From contig CBDDIP010000001.1 in the NCBI GenBank assembly GCA_965229005.1, positions 744,001 to 808,000 on the forward strand: a DNA stretch of 64,000 bases, in the 5' to 3' direction. Shown piece after piece: positions 1-8,827 of the stretch. Within the stretch, counting starts at the first letter, position 1. Each line of letters starts with the position of its first letter. A program made the translations under genes and the position numbers. A model generated the notes under the pieces. It made no database searches. It saw only the letters and a list, made by a program, of their open reading frames with translations, and was not told where the DNA came from. Origin of the DNA: CBDDIP01 sp965229005. Its GTDB lineage: Bacteria; Actinomycetota; Acidimicrobiia; Acidimicrobiales; Ilumatobacteraceae.

Positions 1-320
1 CACGCCTGCTGACCGGTGACGATCGGGCGCACGTAGCGCTCGACCTGTTCAGGCGTGCCGTGCACGGCGATCGTCGGGGCCGCCAGGAGCATGCCCAATC
101 CGCCGGGCGCTCCGAGCGCTCCGTGTGCCGCGATGCGCATCGCCACAGCGCCGGCGTCGCCGCGCGACAGGTCCTTGCCGTAGGCGTTCGACGGCAGACC
201 TGGCGCCGCCCAGCCGGATTCGCCGAGCTGCTGCCACCACTCGGCAACGGTGAGGTCGGGGTTCCAGTGCTCGTCCAGCCAGGCGTCGAGCTCATCGAGG
301 ATGTCGGTCACGTCCGACAT
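1..320 (-). CDS. acyl-CoA dehydrogenase family protein, N-terminal part
   Basis: The gene starts at the ATG at 320 (MSDVTDILDELDAWLDEHW) and runs off the left edge, so only about 106 residues are visible. The stretch WWQQLGESGWAAPGLP followed by a helical segment (RGDAGAVAMRIAAHG) is typical of the N-terminal helical domain of acyl-CoA dehydrogenases. These flavoproteins oxidise acyl-CoA thioesters at the alpha-beta bond. The catalytic Glu and FAD-binding parts lie outside the window, so the subfamily and substrate cannot be told. It is divergent from the anti-sigma kinase gene starting at 405. No clear SD or -10 box stands out in the 84-bp gap. Confidence 0.7.
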   Translation of the reverse strand, partial: MSDVTDILDELDAWLDEHWNPDLTVAEWWQQLGESGWAAPGLPSNAYGKDLSRGDAGAVAMRIAAHGALGAPGGLGMLLAAPTIAVHGTPEQVERYVRPIVTGQQA

Positions 321-404
321 CGAACCACGCCGACGGTGCCGCGCTGCGAGTCGGATGGGCCCCGGCCACGTTCCGTGTTCGGCCATCGTGGGTACAGGCC
401 GTCC

Positions 405-818
405 GTGGAAGCCACCTTGGTGCTCAGTCCGGCGATGCTCGGCAACGACTTGGCTGCGATCGCTCGTGCGCGACGGTGGGTCCGTGGGTTCCTCGACGAA
501 CGGCACGCGGCCAACGCCGAGCTGACCGCCTCGGCGCTGCTCGTCGTCAGCGAGCTCGTCACCAACGCGATCATCCACGCCCACGCCACTCCCCAGGTCG
601 TGGTCGCGATCCGACCCGAGCGAGTGACGATCGCCGTCGACGACCCCGACGCCGACCAGCAGGCGGTCCAGGTGCAGTCGGCACCGCTGCCGCAAGGTCG
701 CATCGGCGGCCGGGGGCTGGCCATCGTCGGGCAGGTGGCGAACCGATGGGGCGTCGAGCCGACGACGGATCGCGTGCCCAACGGCAAGCGGGTGTGGGCC
801 GAGTTCGACGTCGCTTGA
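405..818 (+). CDS. RsbW-like ATP-binding anti-sigma factor / serine kinase
   Basis: This 137-aa protein is a single GHKL ATPase domain of the HATPase_c_2 type (RsbW/SpoIIAB-like). Visible motifs are the N box ELVTNAIIHAH (about residues 45-55), the G1 region DDPDAD and the G2 box GGRGLAIVG near residue 105. Proteins of this family bind a sigma factor or phosphorylate a STAS-domain antagonist. A STAS gene follows 51 nt downstream on the same strand, which fits such a partner switch. The GTG at 405 was chosen because it precedes the first conserved strand; upstream in-frame sequence back to 60 has no protein-like character. The cognate sigma factor is not evident from the sequence. Confidence 0.8.
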   Translation: MEATLVLSPAMLGNDLAAIARARRWVRGFLDERHAANAELTASALLVVSELVTNAIIHAHATPQVVVAIRPERVTIAVDDPDADQQAVQVQSAPLPQGRIGGRGLAIVGQVANRWGVEPTTDRVPNGKRVWAEFDVA

Positions 819-869
819 GGTTCGGGCCCGACGAGTTTGGCGAGCCGGTCCGACGGGTACACGGCGGCC

Positions 870-1205
870 ATGAGCCTCATCGACAGCACCCTGGTCGTCC
901 GAGTGGTCCACGATCAGCAGGCGGGGATCGACACCGCCCACCTGCACGTCTCGGGCGAACTGGACGCGCTGTCCGCGGCCACCTTCCGCTCGACCGCCAA
1001 CCAGGCGCTGGCCGACGGCACGGTTCAGCTGCTGGTCGATCTCTCCGAGGTCAGCTTCCTGGACTCCAGTGGGCTGCGGGCCATCATCGGGGTGCGCAAC
1101 GACGCCGCATCGCGTGACGTCCTGATGGTGGTCGGCGGGATGTCCCCGGCCGCCGAGAAGGTGCTGGAGCTGACCGGCCTGATCGAGTCCCTGAAAGCCG
1201 GTTGA
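870..1205 (+). CDS. STAS-domain anti-sigma factor antagonist (RsbV-like)
   Basis: This 111-aa protein is a complete STAS domain. The segment VDLSEVSFLDSSGLRAII (about residues 52-69) holds the DSSGL motif whose Ser is the usual phosphorylation site in SpoIIAA/RsbV proteins. Unphosphorylated family members bind the anti-sigma kinase and free the sigma factor. It lies directly downstream of the RsbW-like kinase, so the two probably form a partner-switching pair. I start at the ATG at 870. An in-frame TTG at 837 would add 11 residues of no clear character. It is convergent with the DUF1697 gene at 1221, 15 bp away. Confidence 0.85.
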   Translation: MSLIDSTLVVRVVHDQQAGIDTAHLHVSGELDALSAATFRSTANQALADGTVQLLVDLSEVSFLDSSGLRAIIGVRNDAASRDVLMVVGGMSPAAEKVLELTGLIESLKAG

Positions 1206-1220
1206 GGGACAACAGCCTGA

Positions 1221-1796
1221 TCAGGTCAGTGCAGCGAGGCGCGCGGCGAGTTCGTTGACCGTCCGCCAATTGCGCGTGGTCCCACTGACCGACTTGCGCT
1301 TGGCCACGTCCACGGCGAGACGGCTTCGGCCCATGCCGCCGGGCAGGTGCAGATGGATCTCGTCGCCGATCACCTGCAGCTCCTCTGGCGCGTAGCTCGA
1401 CAGATCGAGCGTGGCGACTGCATCCCGTGCCTCAGCGCCCGTGGTCGGCGGGATCAGGAACGTGACGTGCAGGTGCCCGACGTCGGCGGCACCGGCGGCG
1501 AACGGGCTGGATTCGATGACGGCAGCCATCTGTGACCTGGTACGCAGCGTCAGCGCGCACGTGAAACCGAAGCGATCGGTGATTCCCGCTCGAATCGCCG
1601 CGGCGATGTCGGCCGGCTCTCGATCACTTCGGAGCACGACGTTGCCACTCTGGATGTAGCTGCTGACGTCGTCGAAGCCCAGGTCAACGACCATGGCGCA
1701 GAGGTCCTTCATCGGCAGCTTGTTCGATCCGCCGACGTTCACGCCACGCAGCAGCACCGCATACCCCCGTGAGGGTCGTTGTAAATCTGACATCAT
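1221..1796 (-). CDS. DUF1697 family protein
   Basis: This is a 191-aa cytoplasmic protein with the DUF1697 signature near the N-terminus: YAVLLRGVNVGGSNKLPM, then SYIQSGNVVL at about residues 45-54. The family is widespread but its biochemical role is not established. The length fits the family. The start is ambiguous: tandem ATGs at 1796 and 1793 or a TTG at 1814. I chose 1796 because the extra residues from the TTG are polar and unconserved-looking. It is divergent from the lytic transglycosylase gene, and the longest alternative starts of the two genes would meet at 1814. Confidence 0.75.
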   Translation of the reverse strand: MMSDLQRPSRGYAVLLRGVNVGGSNKLPMKDLCAMVVDLGFDDVSSYIQSGNVVLRSDREPADIAAAIRAGITDRFGFTCALTLRTRSQMAAVIESSPFAAGAADVGHLHVTFLIPPTTGAEARDAVATLDLSSYAPEELQVIGDEIHLHLPGGMGRSRLAVDVAKRKSVSGTTRNWRTVNELAARLAALT

Positions 1797-1867
1797 TTCG
1801 TCATCATTCTGCAATGAAATTCACCTCGTTCACTCAAGTCGCACGGGCGCGCGGCCGATCCACTTCC

Positions 1868-2746
1868 ATGCGAAGGAACCACCCGCGACCCAGTTTCTCG
1901 CGACCCGCGGTGCGACACGGTGTCACCCGAAGCTTCGCCTTCGGCGCAGCGCTGCTCCTCCTCGGCCAATGCGGCGGCGGTGGATGCACGCCGACGGCCC
2001 CGGCGCCCACCGGAACGACCCAGCCGCCCGCCCCGGCGCCGACGACTGCCGCTCCGGCAACCACCGTGCCGACGCCGCCGGGCGCCAAGTTCGAGCTGCT
2101 GCCGGTCGGTGCGACCCTGCCGTCGGATGCCGACTGCGCCGCACGCGTCCGTCGCGGCGGCAGCGAGGTGCGTGCCAAGAACAACACGGCCAACCACACC
2201 GTTGGCGCGGTGAACAGCACGTACCCGCGCTCCACCGGCAACTTCACCGGAACCACCGACGAGATCATCCAGTGGGCCGCCTGCAAGTGGGGCTTCCCCG
2301 AAGACCTGCTGCGCGCCCAGGTGGCCAAGGAGTCGTACTGGACCCAGTACGCGACCGGCGACTGGACCGGCGACGCGGCGAACTGTGCCCCCGGCCACGG
2401 CATCGGCGTCGACGGCCGGCCCGGTCAGTGCCCGGAATCGATGGGCCTGATGCAGGTGCGCACGCAGTACTTCCGCGACAGCATCAACAACGCGATCGCC
2501 TCGTCGGCATACAACCTCGACGTCAGCCTCGCAGTGTGGCGCAACTGCTTCGAGGGCCGCGAGACGTGGCTGAACGACGTCGACCGCGGGTCGCAGTACG
2601 CCGCCGGCGACATGTGGGGCTGCGTCGGTCGCTGGTTCGCCGGCCGCTGGCACACCGCACCGGCCGAGCAGTACATCACCGCTGTGAAGGACTACCTGAA
2701 CCAGCGCATCTGGGAGACCCCCGGGTTCATCAACTACAACGGCTGA
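1868..2746 (+). CDS. secreted lytic transglycosylase-like protein
   Basis: The 292-aa protein starts with a basic n-region and a hydrophobic core (AFGAALLLLGQC), so it is exported and may be a lipoprotein at that Cys, although the lipobox is imperfect. A Pro/Thr/Ala-rich linker (about residues 40-75) precedes the globular part. The globular part contains QVAKESYW with a candidate catalytic Glu, and later ESMGLMQV, matching the SLT/lysozyme-like pattern of a Glu-Ser motif followed by a GLMQ motif. Such enzymes cleave peptidoglycan glycan strands. Several Cys residues suggest disulfides outside the cell. An upstream in-frame ATG at 1814 is possible but adds residues before the signal peptide. 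Confidence 0.72.
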   Translation: MRRNHPRPSFSRPAVRHGVTRSFAFGAALLLLGQCGGGGCTPTAPAPTGTTQPPAPAPTTAAPATTVPTPPGAKFELLPVGATLPSDADCAARVRRGGSEVRAKNNTANHTVGAVNSTYPRSTGNFTGTTDEIIQWAACKWGFPEDLLRAQVAKESYWTQYATGDWTGDAANCAPGHGIGVDGRPGQCPESMGLMQVRTQYFRDSINNAIASSAYNLDVSLAVWRNCFEGRETWLNDVDRGSQYAAGDMWGCVGRWFAGRWHTAPAEQYITAVKDYLNQRIWETPGFINYNG

Positions 2747-2802
2747 GCAAGCGCCTCAGGGGCTCGGCTCAGTCGGACGAACGCTCGATAGCCTCGCCGC
2801 GG

Positions 2803-3789
2803 ATGGTTGCAATCGCACTCGCCGCGGCGAGGCTTCGTCGTCTGTCGGAGGAGCTGAGCGAGCACGGCCTCGTGCTGGACGACCGTCCCGAGCACCAGCT
2901 GGTCCTCGCCGAGATCGATGCCGCGCTCCGTCCGAACGTGCACGAACGTCGCGTTGCCAGCATCGGCACGGTGGTCCAGCCGACCACCGCGTCGTCGACG
3001 TGGGAGGCGGGCACGGATCTGCGGATCATCCGCCGGCCCATCGGGACCACGCCGCTGAAGGGCGCCCGGCTGTTCACCGACGGACTGTCGTGCTGGTTGG
3101 TTCGCAGCGCCACCGGCGACCTGGTCGTCAACGAATGGATGGTGTTCGACCGCCCCACAGGGTCGGAGCGCGACCTCGTGGTCCTGGCCGAGGTGCTCGG
3201 CGCCACCGTCGTCCAGCGCCACCCCTCAGGTTCGGTTCGCATCGCCGGCGCGGACGGCGTCTGGCGATGGGAGGGCGTCCGTTGGCACCACGAACCGCCG
3301 ATCGCATCGTGGGTCGATGCCGTCGCTGCGTGCGCGGTCCACGGCGATCGCGAGGTGCTGGAGACGTTGCTCGAATTCGCCGTGCACGACCTCGGCTCGC
3401 GTGGCATCGGGGCGATCCTGATCTACCGACCCGACGGCGAGGCCGACGCAACGCACGCCGACGCCGCGCTGCAAGCACGCCTGCCGCTGCCACCGCCGCT
3501 CACCGTGCGCCGTCCCACCGACCTCGCCCCACTGAGCCACGCGCTGGCGCAGCTCGACGGCGCCACCGTGTTCGACGACGCCGGCACGCTGCGCCAGATC
3601 GGTGTCCGGCTCGTGCCGAGCGCCGACGCGGAGTCGTCCGTGGAGGGCTATCGCGGCATGCGGCACACGTCCGCTCGCCGCTACAGCGCGGACGACCCGA
3701 CGGCGACGGTGATCATCGTCAGCGAGGACGGTCCCGTCACCGTGCTGCGCAACGGCGAGTTCATCGGCAGCTCTGCGGCAACCAGCTGA
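2803..3789 (+). CDS. DisA_N-type diadenylate cyclase domain protein
   Basis: This is a 328-aa protein. The C-terminal third matches the DisA_N (diadenylate cyclase) domain. LGSRGIGAILIY is followed by LDGATVFDDAGTLRQIGVRL, which carries the DGA motif, and by GMRHTSARRYS, which takes the place of the RHR motif; the domain ends with ATVIIVSEDGPVTVLRNGE. The family makes cyclic di-AMP from two ATP. The motif here reads RHTSA rather than the usual RHRAA, so activity is plausible but not assured. The first 170 or so residues are not recognised. There are no transmembrane helices as in CdaA and no HhH domain as in DisA. TAGCCT lies 8 nt before the ATG. The 3' end overlaps the convergent kinase gene by 29 bp. 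Confidence 0.72.
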   Translation: MVAIALAAARLRRLSEELSEHGLVLDDRPEHQLVLAEIDAALRPNVHERRVASIGTVVQPTTASSTWEAGTDLRIIRRPIGTTPLKGARLFTDGLSCWLVRSATGDLVVNEWMVFDRPTGSERDLVVLAEVLGATVVQRHPSGSVRIAGADGVWRWEGVRWHHEPPIASWVDAVAACAVHGDREVLETLLEFAVHDLGSRGIGAILIYRPDGEADATHADAALQARLPLPPPLTVRRPTDLAPLSHALAQLDGATVFDDAGTLRQIGVRLVPSADAESSVEGYRGMRHTSARRYSADDPTATVIIVSEDGPVTVLRNGEFIGSSAATS

Positions 3790-4669
3790 CGCCGGTTGCG
3801 TCGAACAACGCCGTGGCGGCGGTGCGCTCGCGCGCATCGCGCGGCACGACGACCACGGCGCCACCGGATCCAGGCGTGGTGGCCATCAGCCCCGCCGCTC
3901 GCACGCGCTCGATCAGCGCGGCATGATCCTCGCGGAGCGGTCGCACCGACTGGCGAACGCACCACGTGCGGTCGACGGCCTCGGCGAAGCCCGGGACGTC
4001 TCCGCTCTCGAACGTGCCCACCGCGGCGCGAGCCAGCGCGCCGAGCTCTTCCATCGCCGACGACGCGCCGCCCGCCCTCACCGGTGCGGCGTGGTAGTCG
4101 CCGGAGTGCGAGCTGAGTGACGGGTCCCACCCGACGAGCACCTCGATCGGCGCATCGCTGTGCAGTGGGCGCACGACCGGCACGGCGAGCCCATCGACCA
4201 CCTCCATCGTCGATGCGTCGACCAGCACCGGCTGATCGTGGGCCTGCACGATGCGGTCCTGCCAGCCCGCGGCGATGCCCAAGCCCTCCACCTCGGCGGC
4301 GAGTGCCAGCGCGGCCACCACGCGGCGGTCGAGCTGCGCGCCCCAGACCGCTGCCGCGGCGTCGATGGTCGCGATCACCAGCGCGCTCGAGCCGGCCAGT
4401 CCGACGGCCACCGGCACGTTCGTCCGCCACCGCACCTCGATGCCGCCGTCGCAGCCGAGGTGCGCAGCCAACCGGTCGAGCGCTGCGTCGATCACGCGTC
4501 GTTCACCACCGGTCACGAATCGGCGCGTCGCCGACGCACGGGCTTCGACCACCGCAGTGAGGCTGCGCACCGGCGCGGCGATGACGGCCCCGCCGTGCCC
4601 ATCGCTGGGGTTGCCGACCAGGCCCACCCGAGCGGGGACCGACGCTCGGGTCCACGACGTCTGCGTCAT
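3761..4669 (-). CDS. GHMP-family small-molecule kinase
   Basis: This 302-aa protein has the three-part GHMP pattern: an N-terminal strand-loop ARVGLVGNPSDGHGG, the phosphate-binding loop PVAVGLAGSSALVIATI (about residues 105-121), and a late Gly-rich loop TPGSGGAVVVV. GHMP kinases phosphorylate sugars, mevalonate or homoserine. The NPSDGHGG motif resembles glucuronokinase or related sugar kinases, so a sugar substrate is the better guess. The start ATG at 4669 has TACGCT 6 nt upstream, which suggests a leaderless transcript. It is divergent from a glycosidase-like gene 32 bp away, consistent with joint sugar metabolism. Confidence 0.7.
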   Translation of the reverse strand: MTQTSWTRASVPARVGLVGNPSDGHGGAVIAAPVRSLTAVVEARASATRRFVTGGERRVIDAALDRLAAHLGCDGGIEVRWRTNVPVAVGLAGSSALVIATIDAAAAVWGAQLDRRVVAALALAAEVEGLGIAAGWQDRIVQAHDQPVLVDASTMEVVDGLAVPVVRPLHSDAPIEVLVGWDPSLSSHSGDYHAAPVRAGGASSAMEELGALARAAVGTFESGDVPGFAEAVDRTWCVRQSVRPLREDHAALIERVRAAGLMATTPGSGGAVVVVPRDARERTAATALFDATGVSWLPQSCR

Positions 4670-4675
4670 CCGGCC

Positions 4676-4681
4676 AGCGTA
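4676..4681 (-). promoter_or_regulatory. -10 box for the GHMP kinase gene
   Basis: TACGCT on the minus strand is separated by exactly 6 nt from the ATG at 4669, with no SD possible between. This is the spacing expected of a leaderless actinobacterial promoter. Confidence 0.5.
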
Positions 4682-4701
4682 CGGAGCGGTCAGAATGCGA
4701 C

Positions 4702-6834
4702 GTGCGCATCGAGACGACGGACGGCCTGGCCGCCGACATGGACGACGACGGCAACGTTCGATTGTGGTGGCGCGGCCACGACTGGCTCGGCCTCGGCGTG
4801 AAGACGGGGGTCGCACTCGATCCGTTGAGCGTTCGTTGTTCGGTCGCCGTCAGTGACGACGGCTCGATGCTCGTCTTCCGCACCGCTGCTGTCGCCGACC
4901 TGACCGGCATCGCCAGCGGCGCGTACGACCAGCCGTCCGCCGGCTGGCCCGTCTTCACACCGGCGAACCGATCGGTGGTCGGACCGCCGCCAGGGCTGCG
5001 CGCGCTGGCCTTCCAGTGCTGCGAGTTCGGGCTGCCGACGAACGCCGGCGCATCGATCGACGGGTTCTTCCTCCTCGGTCACCGCCCACCCACCGGCTGG
5101 CCGTTGCTGCTCACCAAACCAGACGGGTCCACGCTCTTGCTCGCCCCGCTGGACGCCTTCCACGATCAGGTCGTCGGGCTGAACGGCGGCAGCGTCCGGT
5201 GTGGTTGGAACGGCGACCTCGACGTCGTGCCCGCAGGCACGACGACCGAGCTGGCGGTGATGACGGCGGCCTCCGCCCGCGAGGCGCTCGACGCGTGGGC
5301 CGCGCTGCTGATGGCTCGCGCCGGCACGGTGCGGCCCGGTCGTTGGCCGGACGCGCTCGGCACGCGACCGTCCTACTGGACCGACAACGGGGCGGCCTAC
5401 TGGTACCGCACCGAGCCCGGGATGGACCCGGCCGGGTCGATCGTCGCGGCCGTCGACGACCTGCGCGCCCAGGACGTGCCGATCGGCAGCGTTCAGCTCG
5501 ACTCGTGGTTCTACCCGCACGCCGAGCTGAGGCCGTTCGACACCGACGAGTGGGTGGTGCCGCCGACGGCGATGATCGCGTGGGAGGAGCGCGGCGACGT
5601 GCTGCCGGCGGGGATCGCCGACCTGCGCGCCCGACTCGGTTCACCACCACTGGTCGCCCACATCCGCCACCTCTCGTCGCTTGCGCCGATCGCCGCGGAA
5701 CTGCCGGTGCACGTCGACGGCGCCTACGCCGCACCGGCGACCGCGGCGATCTACGAACGGTGGCTCGACCAGTGCCTGGCGTGGGGCGTGGAGACGTTCG
5801 AGCACGACTGGCTCGTCGAGGTGTTCTTCGGCGTGCGCGGGCTCCGCGAGCGGCCTGGCCGAGCACGCGCCTGGCAGGAGGGCATCGACCGCGCCGCCCG
5901 CGAGCGCGGCATCACGACCCAGTGGTGCATGGGCACCCCGGCCGACTTCGCGCAGACGACCACCCTCACCCAGGTGACCTCCGTGCGCACGTGCGGCGAT
6001 CACGGCTACATCGCCACACCGGGTCAGCTGTGGGCGTGGTTCTGCACCACCAACGCGCTCGCCCGGGCGCTCGGGCTGATGCCGTTCAAGGACGTCTTCC
6101 GCGCCGACCCGGAGGTCGCCGCCGCCACCGGCGAGCTCGAGGCCCTGCTGTCCGCGTTGTCCACCGGCCCGGTGGGTCTCGGGGATCGTGTCGGCCGCAA
6201 CGACGCCGCCCTCGCAATGCGCACCTGCCGAGCCGACGGCGTGCTCATCAAGCCGCACGTGCCGATCGCTGCAACGCACGCCTCGATGTTCGCCAACACC
6301 GGGTTCCGGTCGCGAGCGATGGTGGCCGAGTGCCACTCGGACCACGCCGCCGGACGATGGGCGTACGTGCTGGCGATGCACTGCAACCCGTCGACGGATC
6401 CGATCGTCGAGTCGATCCCGTTGCGATCCCTCGGAAGCAGCTCGCCCGACGCTGCGGTGGTGGCACTCGAGACGCGCACCGGCGCGATCACCCGCCTCGC
6501 TGCTGATGCGTCGCTCGACGTCTCGTTGACTCACGAGGACTGGGCGATGTTCGTGCTCGCACCGCTGCTGCCCGGCGAGATCGCCGTGTTCGGTGACACT
6601 TCGAAGTTCGTCTCCGCCGGCGATGCACGCGTCGAGGTCGACGTCGTCGATCACGGCATCGCTCTCACCGTCAAGGGTGCCGGCGAGCGGGTGACGATCA
6701 CCGGGTGGGCGGAGCGGCCGCCGATGTCGCCCGCCGCGACGGTGCGCCACGACCGAAACTCCGGCCGCTGGGAGATCGACGTCGACGTACCGTCGCGTGG
6801 CTGGACGCGCGTCCTGCTGAAGGGGAACCGATGA
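4702..6834 (+). CDS. GH36/clan GH-D-like glycoside hydrolase
   Basis: This is a 710-aa cytoplasmic protein without signal peptide. An N-terminal beta-rich region (about 1-210) precedes a TIM-barrel-like part. SVQLDSWFYPHAE (near 265) recalls the barrel strand of alpha-galactosidase/raffinose-synthase relatives. VETFEHDWLVEV could hold the nucleophile Asp and TSVRTCGDHGY the acid/base Asp. GPVGLGDRVGRND resembles the late barrel motif of the same clan, and a C-terminal beta domain follows. The assignment is by motif layout, not close similarity, so the substrate is unknown. It starts at GTG 4702. The serine hydrolase gene overlaps its stop (ATGA), so the two are translationally coupled. Confidence 0.5.
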   Translation: MRIETTDGLAADMDDDGNVRLWWRGHDWLGLGVKTGVALDPLSVRCSVAVSDDGSMLVFRTAAVADLTGIASGAYDQPSAGWPVFTPANRSVVGPPPGLRALAFQCCEFGLPTNAGASIDGFFLLGHRPPTGWPLLLTKPDGSTLLLAPLDAFHDQVVGLNGGSVRCGWNGDLDVVPAGTTTELAVMTAASAREALDAWAALLMARAGTVRPGRWPDALGTRPSYWTDNGAAYWYRTEPGMDPAGSIVAAVDDLRAQDVPIGSVQLDSWFYPHAELRPFDTDEWVVPPTAMIAWEERGDVLPAGIADLRARLGSPPLVAHIRHLSSLAPIAAELPVHVDGAYAAPATAAIYERWLDQCLAWGVETFEHDWLVEVFFGVRGLRERPGRARAWQEGIDRAARERGITTQWCMGTPADFAQTTTLTQVTSVRTCGDHGYIATPGQLWAWFCTTNALARALGLMPFKDVFRADPEVAAATGELEALLSALSTGPVGLGDRVGRNDAALAMRTCRADGVLIKPHVPIAATHASMFANTGFRSRAMVAECHSDHAAGRWAYVLAMHCNPSTDPIVESIPLRSLGSSSPDAAVVALETRTGAITRLAADASLDVSLTHEDWAMFVLAPLLPGEIAVFGDTSKFVSAGDARVEVDVVDHGIALTVKGAGERVTITGWAERPPMSPAATVRHDRNSGRWEIDVDVPSRGWTRVLLKGNR

Positions 6835-7832
6835 CCGATCTGATCGAGCGCATCCGCGCGCTGGCCGAGGAGCACTCCTTCTCGGGGGCCATCGGCGTGC
6901 ACCGCAACGGCGAGCTGGAGGTGGCCGAGGCGTTCGGGCTCGCCCACCGCAGCTACGGCGTCCCCAACCGTTCCGACACGCGCTTCGCTGCGGCCAGTGC
7001 CGCCAAGAGCTTCACGTCGCTGACGGTGATGAGCCTCGTCGCCGACGGCGTGCTGTCGCTCGACACGACGGCGAGGTCGTTGCTCGGCAGCGACCTCCCG
7101 CTGATCGACGACTCGGTCACGGTGGAGCACCTCCTCAGCCACCGATCCGGCATCGGCGACTACATCGACGAGGACCTCGACCTCCCGATCACCCAGTACT
7201 GCCTGGCGCGGCCGGTGCAGGACCTGATCACCGCCGAGGACTACCTCGGCGTGCTCGACGGCTTCCCGATGCAGTTCGCCCCGGGTGAGCAGTTCAAGTA
7301 CTGCAACGGCGGCTTCGTCGTGCTCGCGCTCCTCATCGAGCGGGCCGCGGCGACGCCGTACCACCAGCTCGTCGACGAGCGCGTGTTCGGGCCCGCCGGC
7401 ATGGTCGACACGGCGTTCGATCGCGCCGACTCGTTGCCGCCCAACACGGCCACCGGGTACCTGCCGCTGGAGGGTGAGGAGCGGACGAACGTGTTCCACC
7501 TGCCGATGATCGGCTGCGGCGACGGGGGCGCGTACACCACCGTTGCCGACATCGGTCGATGCTGGCAGGCGACGTTCTCCGGGCGGATCGTGCCCCTCGA
7601 TCGGGTGGCGCAGATCATCGAGCCGCGCAGCGAGCACGAGGGCGTGCAGTACGGGTTCGGGTTCTGGTTGCGCCGGGCCACCGGGGTGGTCCAGATGGAG
7701 GGCTACGACGCAGGTGTGTCGTTCCGCAGCCTGCACCACCCGGAGCGCAACGAGACGCTGACCGTCGTGTCGAACTCCAGCGAAGGGACGTGGCCGGTGG
7801 TCAGGGCGCTGTCCACCGATCTCGGCCTGTGA
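6831..7832 (+). CDS. serine hydrolase of the beta-lactamase / class C family
   Basis: This is a 333-aa protein of the beta-lactamase/D-alanyl carboxypeptidase fold. The SxxK motif is SAAKS near residue 57, followed by LLSHRSGI near residue 100, and the YxN motif is YCNGG near residue 160. There is no signal peptide, so it likely acts in the cytoplasm as an esterase or peptidase rather than as a penicillin-binding protein. The ATG overlaps the stop of the upstream glycosidase gene, which indicates a shared transcript. No substrate can be inferred beyond possible linkage to carbohydrate processing. Confidence 0.8.
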   Translation: MTDLIERIRALAEEHSFSGAIGVHRNGELEVAEAFGLAHRSYGVPNRSDTRFAAASAAKSFTSLTVMSLVADGVLSLDTTARSLLGSDLPLIDDSVTVEHLLSHRSGIGDYIDEDLDLPITQYCLARPVQDLITAEDYLGVLDGFPMQFAPGEQFKYCNGGFVVLALLIERAAATPYHQLVDERVFGPAGMVDTAFDRADSLPPNTATGYLPLEGEERTNVFHLPMIGCGDGGAYTTVADIGRCWQATFSGRIVPLDRVAQIIEPRSEHEGVQYGFGFWLRRATGVVQMEGYDAGVSFRSLHHPERNETLTVVSNSSEGTWPVVRALSTDLGL

Positions 7833-7843
7833 CACCCAGCTCG

Positions 7844-7849
7844 TACGAT
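7844..7849 (+). promoter_or_regulatory. -10 box for the ECF sigma factor gene
   Basis: TACGAT lies 6 nt before the ATG at 7856. This spacing suggests leaderless transcription and supports that start. Confidence 0.5.
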
Positions 7850-7855
7850 GCCCGG

Positions 7856-8824
7856 ATGAGCCTCACCGTCGGGAACGTCGAGAGCGAACTGGAGCTGCAC
7901 CGCGTCGCGCTCACCGGGTACTGCTACCGGATGCTCGGCTCGGCGTTCGAAGCCGAGGACGCCGTGCAGGAGACCATGGTGCGGGCCTGGCGCAACGCCG
8001 ACCGCTTCGAGGGCCGTTCCACGGTGCGCACGTGGCTGCACCGCATCGCCACCAACGTCTGCCTCGACTTCCTCGGCAGCCGCCAGCGCCGCGCCCGCCC
8101 GATGGACATGGGGCCGGCCGCGGTCCAACCCGCCGGTCCGGGCACGCCGATGCCCGAGGTCACGTGGCTCACGCCGATCCCCGACACGAGCGTCCTCGAG
8201 TCCGGCCAGGACCCTGCCGATCTCGCCGTCGCCCGCGACTCGGTTCGCCTCGCGTTCGTCGCCGCGCTGCAGCACCTGCCACCGCGCCAGCGGGCGGTGC
8301 TCATCCTGCGCGAGGTGCTGCACTGGCACGCCGACGAAGTGGCCGAGCTGCTCGACTCCACCGTGGCCTCGGTCAACAGCGCGCTGCAACGCGCTCGTGC
8401 CACCCTGGCCCAGGCGGAGAGCACCAACCGGAAGGCCATCGCTCCTGACGCCGGCACCACGGCGCTGGCCGAACGGTTCACCGAAGCGTTCGAGCGCTAC
8501 GACATGGACGCGCTGGTCACCCTGCTGCACGAGGACGCTCGGATGTCGATGCCGCCGTTCTCACTGTGGCTGGACACCCACGAGGAGATCGTCAACTGGA
8601 TGACCGGGCCTGGCGCCGCGTGCCGCGATTCCAGGCTCGTGCCCACGTTCGCCAACGGTGCGCCGGCGTTCGGTCAGTACAAGCCGGATCCGAACGGCAC
8701 CGGGCGCCTGCCGTGGTCGCTGATCGTCCTCGAGGTCAGCGAGGGCCGGATCATCGGCCTCAACCACTTCCTCGACACCCAGACGCTGTTCCCGATGTTC
8801 GGCCTGCCACCGCGCCTGGACTGA
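7856..8824 (+). CDS. ECF sigma factor with C-terminal NTF2-like domain
   Basis: This 322-aa sigma-70 family protein has region 2 (EDAVQETMVRAW, then STVRTWLHRIATNVCLDFL, about residues 35-75) and region 4 (LPPRQRAVLILREVL, then DSTVASVNSALQRAR, about residues 140-185). A SnoaL/NTF2-like domain fills the C-terminal 120 residues. This architecture occurs in the SigG/SigJ-type groups of actinobacterial ECF factors, where the extra domain tunes activity in place of a separate anti-sigma factor. No anti-sigma gene is adjacent. The start is supported by the -10 box 6 nt upstream. It is convergent with the TetR gene with only 3 bp between. Confidence 0.85.
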   Translation: MSLTVGNVESELELHRVALTGYCYRMLGSAFEAEDAVQETMVRAWRNADRFEGRSTVRTWLHRIATNVCLDFLGSRQRRARPMDMGPAAVQPAGPGTPMPEVTWLTPIPDTSVLESGQDPADLAVARDSVRLAFVAALQHLPPRQRAVLILREVLHWHADEVAELLDSTVASVNSALQRARATLAQAESTNRKAIAPDAGTTALAERFTEAFERYDMDALVTLLHEDARMSMPPFSLWLDTHEEIVNWMTGPGAACRDSRLVPTFANGAPAFGQYKPDPNGTGRLPWSLIVLEVSEGRIIGLNHFLDTQTLFPMFGLPPRLD

Positions 8825-8827
8825 GCG

